Assembly: GCA_034434015.1 (NCBI GenBank)
Contig: DAOUAB010000024.1
Coordinates: forward strand, 74,319 to 138,318
DNA length: 64,000 bases
Reading direction: 5' to 3'
DNA from: SpSt-583 sp034434015
GTDB lineage: Bacteria > Chloroflexota > Anaerolineae > Anaerolineales > UBA6663
This document shows positions 60,030-64,000 of this stretch, in pieces (the stretch's first letter is position 1; each line of letters opens with the position of its first letter). The translations under genes were made by a program, and so were the position numbers. The notes under the pieces were generated by a model. That model ran no database searches and was not told where the DNA came from. It saw only the letters and a program-made list of their open reading frames with translations.

Positions 60030-61742
60030 CTACTTTCGTCCGGCGTCGGCGGTCTTCCGTCTCACGCCCAGCCAGGCCGCCGCCAACGCCGCCAGCAGCC
60101 CGGCCAGCAGCCCGCCGGTCCGGTCCGGCGTGCGCCGCACGATGAAACCGTCCACGCTGGCGCCGGGCTCGGCTGTGATCTCCACAGTGTGCCGGCCGTC
60201 CGCCAGGCGTAGCGCCACAGGCACGCGGACCTGATGCTGCGCGGCGTCCGCCGTCAGGTCGAAGGTCCGGGGCGGGCCGCCAGCGACGCTTGCGGTCAGG
60301 CGTCCGCCGGCCGGGCCGCGAGCCGCGACCACGAACAGGTCGGTGCCGCTGAACGTGAAGCGCGCGCTGGCGCCGGCGCGCTCCGCCACGCGCTGCCGGC
60401 CGAACGTGGCGGCCGGGTCGTCAGCGACGCGCCAGCCCGCCCACTCCACGGCCCAATGGTCCTCCTGGAACCAGCCCGGATACATGACGCGCGCCCCGGC
60501 GATGTAGTCCTTCACGGCGAAATAGACCGGGCGCAGGGTGAAATCCGGGTCGGCCATGCGAAAGTAGTACCAGGCCTGATCCTTCTCGGCGTCTGAGGCG
60601 CGCTTGAAGAACCAGAAGGCGTTCACGCCCACCCACGGCCATTCGGCCTGCGCCCGCGCATACGCCTGCGCCGCATATTGCGCCTGCTGCGCCTCCGAGA
60701 CGCGGCCGAAGATGGACGGCACCTCGGGCGGCGCCGCGTTCCAGTTCATCTCCGCGATCCAGATCGCCTTGTGCGCGTCGCCGTGGGCCACCATCAGGTC
60801 GCGGATGAACAGGTTGCGCGCGTAATTGAAGTGCAGGGGCCGCATACGCCGGTCGGTCGGCCCGCTGCCCAGCCCGTAGCCCTGCACACTCATCACGTCG
60901 AAACAGCGCCTGGCGCCGGCCCGGTACATGCGCTCCAGGTAGACGAAGTCGTTCAGCTCGGCGGCGGCGCGGGTGGCCGGGTTCACCAGGCCGAGCGGGT
61001 TGGTGGGCGCCAGCGGCGCGGCGACGACGACGACATCCGCATTCGCGGCTTTAAGCCGCTCGTACGCCGAGCAAAGCAGGCGGGTGTAGGCCTCCGGGTC
61101 GGCCGGCTGGTCGCCCCACTCCGGGTAGATGTTGGGCTCGTTCCAGATCTGGAAGTAGCGCAGGCGGCCCCGGTAGCGCTCGGCCACGGCGGCGGCGAAG
61201 TCGGCGAAGTCGGCCGGGTTGTCCGGCGGCGCAAACGCCCCGCGCGCGTCGCCGTCGGCGCGGCTCCAGGCCGGCGGCGAGGAGAGGCGCACGAGTATCT
61301 CCAGCCCGTACTGCTCGGCCAGGCCCACGATCTGGTCGTACTTGTCCCAGGCGGAAATGCACGGGCCGTTGCGGCAGTCGCTGAAATCGCCCTTGGCCGC
61401 GATCTCGATGTCGGCCCACGGGAACTCCTGGCGCAGCCAGCGGAAGCCGGCCTCGGCGATGAGCTGCACCTGACGCTCGCGTTTGGCAGGCTCCACCTCC
61501 TGCTGCAGGAAGGTGTTGATGCCGAACGGGTTGACGCCGTTGTGCTGGATGGGGGTCTCGGGCCGCAGGTCCAGCGGCGGGCGCAGCCAGCCGACGGCAA
61601 GGTTCCACAGGCCGCGGACCTGGGCCGCCGGCTGCTCCTCGCCTGTCAGCGAATAGGCCCAGGCGTGGAGCGCGTCCCGCCAGGCATAGGCGGCGATGAC
61701 GGCGAGGGTCAATGCCAGAATAGCAAGCAGACGATAACGCAT
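60030..61742 (-). CDS. GH39-like surface glycosidase
   Basis: A 570-residue protein with an N-terminal signal-anchor (MRYRLLAILALTLAVIAAYAWRD) and a C-terminal helix (GGLLAGLLAALAAAWLGVRRKTAD). Between them a TIM barrel resembles GH39 or GH5: HNGVNPFGINTFLQQEVEPAKRERQVQLIAEAGFRWLRQEFPW, general acid Glu202 in YFQIWNEPNIYPEWG, and likely nucleophile Glu331 in AIWIAEMNW. A beta-sandwich follows (RFTFSGTDLFVVAARGPAGGRLTASVAGG). The substrate is unknown. ATG 61742 lies 7 bases after TATAAT on the minus strand, so the message is predicted leaderless. It heads an operon with GT39, TIGR01777, Rieske and DUF2891. Confidence 0.87.
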   Translation of the reverse strand: MRYRLLAILALTLAVIAAYAWRDALHAWAYSLTGEEQPAAQVRGLWNLAVGWLRPPLDLRPETPIQHNGVNPFGINTFLQQEVEPAKRERQVQLIAEAGFRWLRQEFPWADIEIAAKGDFSDCRNGPCISAWDKYDQIVGLAEQYGLEILVRLSSPPAWSRADGDARGAFAPPDNPADFADFAAAVAERYRGRLRYFQIWNEPNIYPEWGDQPADPEAYTRLLCSAYERLKAANADVVVVAAPLAPTNPLGLVNPATRAAAELNDFVYLERMYRAGARRCFDVMSVQGYGLGSGPTDRRMRPLHFNYARNLFIRDLMVAHGDAHKAIWIAEMNWNAAPPEVPSIFGRVSEAQQAQYAAQAYARAQAEWPWVGVNAFWFFKRASDAEKDQAWYYFRMADPDFTLRPVYFAVKDYIAGARVMYPGWFQEDHWAVEWAGWRVADDPAATFGRQRVAERAGASARFTFSGTDLFVVAARGPAGGRLTASVAGGPPRTFDLTADAAQHQVRVPVALRLADGRHTVEITAEPGASVDGFIVRRTPDRTGGLLAGLLAALAAAWLGVRRKTADAGRK

Positions 61743-61748
61743 GGGGGG

Positions 61749-61754
61749 ATTATA
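61749..61754 (-). promoter_or_regulatory. -10 box (TATAAT) of the glycosidase operon
   Basis: CTATAATCCCCCC on the minus strand precedes ATG 61742 by 6 bases, so transcription should begin at or beside the start codon. Confidence 0.6.
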
Positions 61755-61777
61755 GCCGCCCTCACCCTACCCCACCC

Positions 61778-61877
61778 GGCCTTCGGGGCCGTATCCCATT
61801 TCCTGTGTAAAGCGTTGGGGCGCACAGCCGTGCGTCCCGGCTGGTGGGAAACTACACAAAATTCGAAAAACGACCGC
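61778..61877 (+). repeat. ~100-bp stem-loop repeat, copy C
   Basis: Third copy of the element. GGCCTTCGGGGCCGTATCCC is followed by TTTCCTGTGTAAAGCGTT, the stem-loop GGGGCGCAC-AGCC-GTGCGTCCC, and a run ending AAATTCGAAAAACGACCGCC. Compared with copy B the core differs by about three substitutions and one indel, and one substitution in the stem keeps pairing through G-U. It fills most of the 61743-62056 gap together with the tandem repeat that follows; no gene was seen there. Confidence 0.85.
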
Positions 61878-61909
61878 CGCGCCGCGCTCGTGTTTTGGCG
61901 CTGGATAAC

Positions 61910-61955
61910 GGAAGCGACAGCTTCCGCCGGAAGCGACAGCTTCCGCCGGAAGCGG
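61910..61955. repeat. short tandem repeat of a palindromic unit
   Basis: GGAAGCGACAGCTTCCGCC is present twice in tandem (61910-61928, 61929-61947) and an 8-base start of a third unit follows (61948-61955). Each unit is itself an inverted repeat (GGAAGC ... GCTTCC). Confidence 0.8.
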
Positions 61956-62056
61956 GCCCACCGGGCCTGCGACCTCCACACTCCCCCTCCCCGTCTCCAC
62001 AATTTCTGCACAAATCCGGCTTACAGTGCGAGCGATTTGACACAAGGAGATAGGCG

Positions 62057-63655
62057 ATGAAGAGGAAATTGCTTTGGAGGCTGTCAGCGGTGGTAATCCT
62101 GGGCAGTGTGGTCCTCGGCGCGTGCGCCGTGGCCCGGCCGGGCGCGCGCGGGTCCGATCTGGCCGTGGAGACGGCGCCGGTCACGGTCTTGACGGCCGTG
62201 GAGGCCGTGGAGACCTCCGGCGCGGTCGCCGCGCGGCAGTCGGCGACCCTGTCCTGGAAGACGACGGGCTACGTTGAGACCGTGAACGTGAAAGTGGGCG
62301 ACCGGGTGAAGGCCGGCGACGTGCTGATGAGGCTCGATATCGACACCGCGCCGCAAAACATCATCCAGGCCCAGGCCGACCTGATCAACGCTCAGAACGC
62401 GCTGGACGAGCTGCTCAACCCGACCGAACTGCAGATCGCCAACGCCGAGAAGGCCGTGGCCGACGCGCAGGACCAGGTGGAGAAGGCTGAGCGCGCCTGG
62501 CGCCGCACAGCCGCGCCGGATGTGGCGTATTACCAGGATCAATTCAATCGGGCTCAACAAAACCTGACGGCCGCGCAGCAGAACGCCGAGATCACCAATT
62601 TCCAGACCAGCCTGCGCAACGCCCAGGATGCCCTGGAGAACGCCGCCAACAACCTGAAGAAATATCAGGACCTGGAAGCGCAGTATCCGGGCTACGGCCA
62701 GCAGCACGGCAATGTGCTGGAGAACGCTCAAAAGGCCTACGACCGCGCGGTCCAGGATTATCAGACGGCGCTCTACAACTTCGAGCAGGCGCAGGCCAGG
62801 AACGCCAACGCCATCACCGACGCGCAGAAGAGCCTGGACACCGCCCGCGCCAACCTGGAGGCGGCCCAACGCGGGCCGGACGCGCTCGACCGCGCCCGGG
62901 CCGAAGCCGACCTCGCCGTGGCCCGGGCCAGGCTGGCCGAGGCTCAGGCCACGCTGGACGAGCTGCGCCACGGCGCTGACCCGGACGACGTGCGCGCCGC
63001 CGAGGTGCGCGTGCAGGTGGCCCAGGCCGTGCTCGACCAGCTCGTCCTCGTCGCCCCCTTCGACGGCGAGGTCCTGGTGGTCAACTACCAGCCCGGCGAT
63101 GCCGTCGTCCAGGGCCAGCCGGCCGTGGTGGTCGCGGACCGCGCGACCCTGCAGGTGGAAGCCCAGGTGGACGAGTCCGAGATCGGCCAGGTGACGCCCG
63201 GCGACGAGGTGACCTTGACCTTCGGCGCCCTGCCCGGCGTGACCCTGGCCGGGACGGTCGGCCTGGTGAACCCGGTGGGCGAGGCCGTGCAGGGCCTGGT
63301 GCGTTACACCGTGCGTGTGGATGTCGCCGCCGAAGCCGCCGATCCGCGCGTGCTGCTGGGCATGACAGCCGACGTCAGCATCATCACCGACCGACAGGCC
63401 GGCGCGCTGGCCGTGCCGCTGGACGCCGTGCAGTTGGACGACCAGGGCGAGTACGTCACCCGGCTCACGCGCAACGCCGACGGCACCCCCCGGCGCGAGC
63501 GCGTCGCCGTCACCAGCGGCCTGATCCAGGATCAACGGGTGGTGGTGCGCGGCGCCCTGACCGAGGGCGACACGGTCCTGATCGCCTCGGCCGAGGCGGC
63601 GCAGGCCGCCGGCGGCTTCCCGTTCGGCGGGATGGGCGCCGGGAGGCAGCCGTGA
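62057..63655 (+). CDS. HlyD/MacA-type efflux adaptor lipoprotein
   Basis: A 532-residue membrane fusion (adaptor) protein. Signal MKRKLLWRLSAVVILGSVVLGAC ends in a lipobox (LGAC). The first half of the biotinyl-lipoyl domain is ATLSWKTTGYVETVNVKVGDRVKAGDVLMRLD; a very long coiled-coil hairpin follows (about residues 90-320, with repeats of A-N/Q-A-L); the second half is LVAPFDGEVLVVNYQPGDAVVQGQPAVVVAD; beta-barrel domain QVTPGDEVTLTFGALPGVTLAGTV ... LGMTADVSI closes the chain. ATG 62057 has AAGGAG upstream. Overlaps the GTG start of the ABC ATPase by 4 bases. Confidence 0.92.
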   Translation: MKRKLLWRLSAVVILGSVVLGACAVARPGARGSDLAVETAPVTVLTAVEAVETSGAVAARQSATLSWKTTGYVETVNVKVGDRVKAGDVLMRLDIDTAPQNIIQAQADLINAQNALDELLNPTELQIANAEKAVADAQDQVEKAERAWRRTAAPDVAYYQDQFNRAQQNLTAAQQNAEITNFQTSLRNAQDALENAANNLKKYQDLEAQYPGYGQQHGNVLENAQKAYDRAVQDYQTALYNFEQAQARNANAITDAQKSLDTARANLEAAQRGPDALDRARAEADLAVARARLAEAQATLDELRHGADPDDVRAAEVRVQVAQAVLDQLVLVAPFDGEVLVVNYQPGDAVVQGQPAVVVADRATLQVEAQVDESEIGQVTPGDEVTLTFGALPGVTLAGTVGLVNPVGEAVQGLVRYTVRVDVAAEAADPRVLLGMTADVSIITDRQAGALAVPLDAVQLDDQGEYVTRLTRNADGTPRRERVAVTSGLIQDQRVVVRGALTEGDTVLIASAEAAQAAGGFPFGGMGAGRQP

Positions 63656-64000
63656 GCGCCCTGATCGAAGTCCGCGACCTGACGAAAGTCTATCGCCTCG
63701 GCGAAACGGAAGTGCGCGCGCTGGACGGCGTCGGCCTGACGATCGAGCCGGGCGAGATGACGGCCATCATGGGGCCGAGCGGCTCAGGCAAGAGCACGCT
63801 CATGGCCATCCTGGGCTGCCTGGACGCGCCGACGAGCGGCGGCTACCAGCTGGCCGGGGAAGCGGTGGAGAAAATGTCGGACAACCAGCTGGCCGACATC
63901 CGCAACCGCAAGATCGGGTTCGTGTTCCAGCAGTTCAACCTGCTGGCCCGCACCACGGCCCTGGACAACGTCATGCTGCCGCTGGTGTACGCCGGCCTGA
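63652..64000 (+). CDS. ABC transporter ATP-binding protein (LolD/MacB-like), 5' part
   Basis: GTG 63652 overlaps the adaptor stop (GTGA). The visible 116 residues start VSALIEVRDLTKVYRLGETEVRALDGVGLTIEPGEMTAIMG, then Walker A GPSGSGKST, and Q-loop region NRKIGFVFQQFNLLARTTALDNVMLPLVYAGL. This is the LolD/MacB/YhcA type that pairs with a MacA-like adaptor. The gene runs off the window; a FtsX-type permease is expected next. Confidence 0.93.
   Translation, partial: MSALIEVRDLTKVYRLGETEVRALDGVGLTIEPGEMTAIMGPSGSGKSTLMAILGCLDAPTSGGYQLAGEAVEKMSDNQLADIRNRKIGFVFQQFNLLARTTALDNVMLPLVYAGL

Overview
The window is high-GC, densely packed bacterial chromosome. It looks like a Chloroflexota genome, most likely near Anaerolineae; this is inferred from gene content and was not checked by any search. 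Pointers are the many lipoproteins with Thr-Pro rich linkers after the lipobox, a serine hydroxymethyltransferase fused to the glycine cleavage T-protein, the two-subunit glycine decarboxylase (gcvPA/gcvPB), an nSTAND-WD40 protein with a GGDVVGRDK motif, an ECF sigma factor followed by a DUF5667 protein, and several start codons lying only 7-12 bases after a TAYAAT box. No phage, integrase, transposase gene or CRISPR array was seen.

Layout. 1-2943: minus-strand operon (DUF2917, Lrp regulator, DinB, PaiB, EamA exporter, start of one more gene). 3126-5274: Ogt and an ECF sigma factor on overlapping genes, then an orphan CoA-transferase beta subunit lying between two inverted copies of a roughly 100-bp repeat. 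5567-14081: serine dehydratase, lipoproteins, a GT2 glycosyltransferase, an MFS exporter and an MGH1-like glycosidase. 14107-16476: zinc-ribbon membrane protein, MFS, AMMECR1. 16726-24527: the large nSTAND-WD40 protein, an M20 amidohydrolase, an MBL hydrolase and a thioredoxin/DUF2892 pair. 24515-29650: minus-strand run SLC13 transporter, tgt, uppP, a solute-binding lipoprotein and a second lipoprotein. 29745-32852: alanine racemase, ECF sigma factor, DUF5667 protein. 32959-36671: sigma70 promoter, tandem glycine riboswitch with terminator, gcvH-gcvPA-gcvPB. 36794-44815: PD40 lipoprotein, FtsH-like protease, histidine phosphatase, NBR1-Ig lipoprotein, GlyA-GcvT fusion. 45069-48790: small membrane protein, YdeI, tRNA-Val, membrane protein, trypsin-like protease, cNMP-binding protein. 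48978-54439: ABC exporter, methyltransferase, SthA, FAH-fold hydrolase, dCTP deaminase. 54445-61742: MFS, DUF2891, Rieske, TIGR01777 oxidoreductase, GT39 and a GH39-like surface glycosidase. 62057-64000: HlyD-type adaptor and the start of an ABC ATPase.

How the genes fit together. The clearest theme is one-carbon and serine/glycine metabolism. The riboswitch controls GcvH, GcvPA and GcvPB; the missing T-protein sits about 5 kb away, on the opposite strand, fused to GlyA; SdaA removes serine. A second theme is the cell envelope: undecaprenyl-PP recycling, alanine racemase, GT2 and GT39 glycosyltransferases, surface glycosidases and many lipoproteins. A third is short repeats: a ~100-bp stem-loop element (three copies), a MITE-like element between gcvH and gcvPA, REP-type palindromes, and G-rich low-complexity tracts that run into coding sequence as transmembrane or signal segments.

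Limits: family calls rest on recognising motifs by eye. Strain-level identity, orthology and all novelty claims need database searches.
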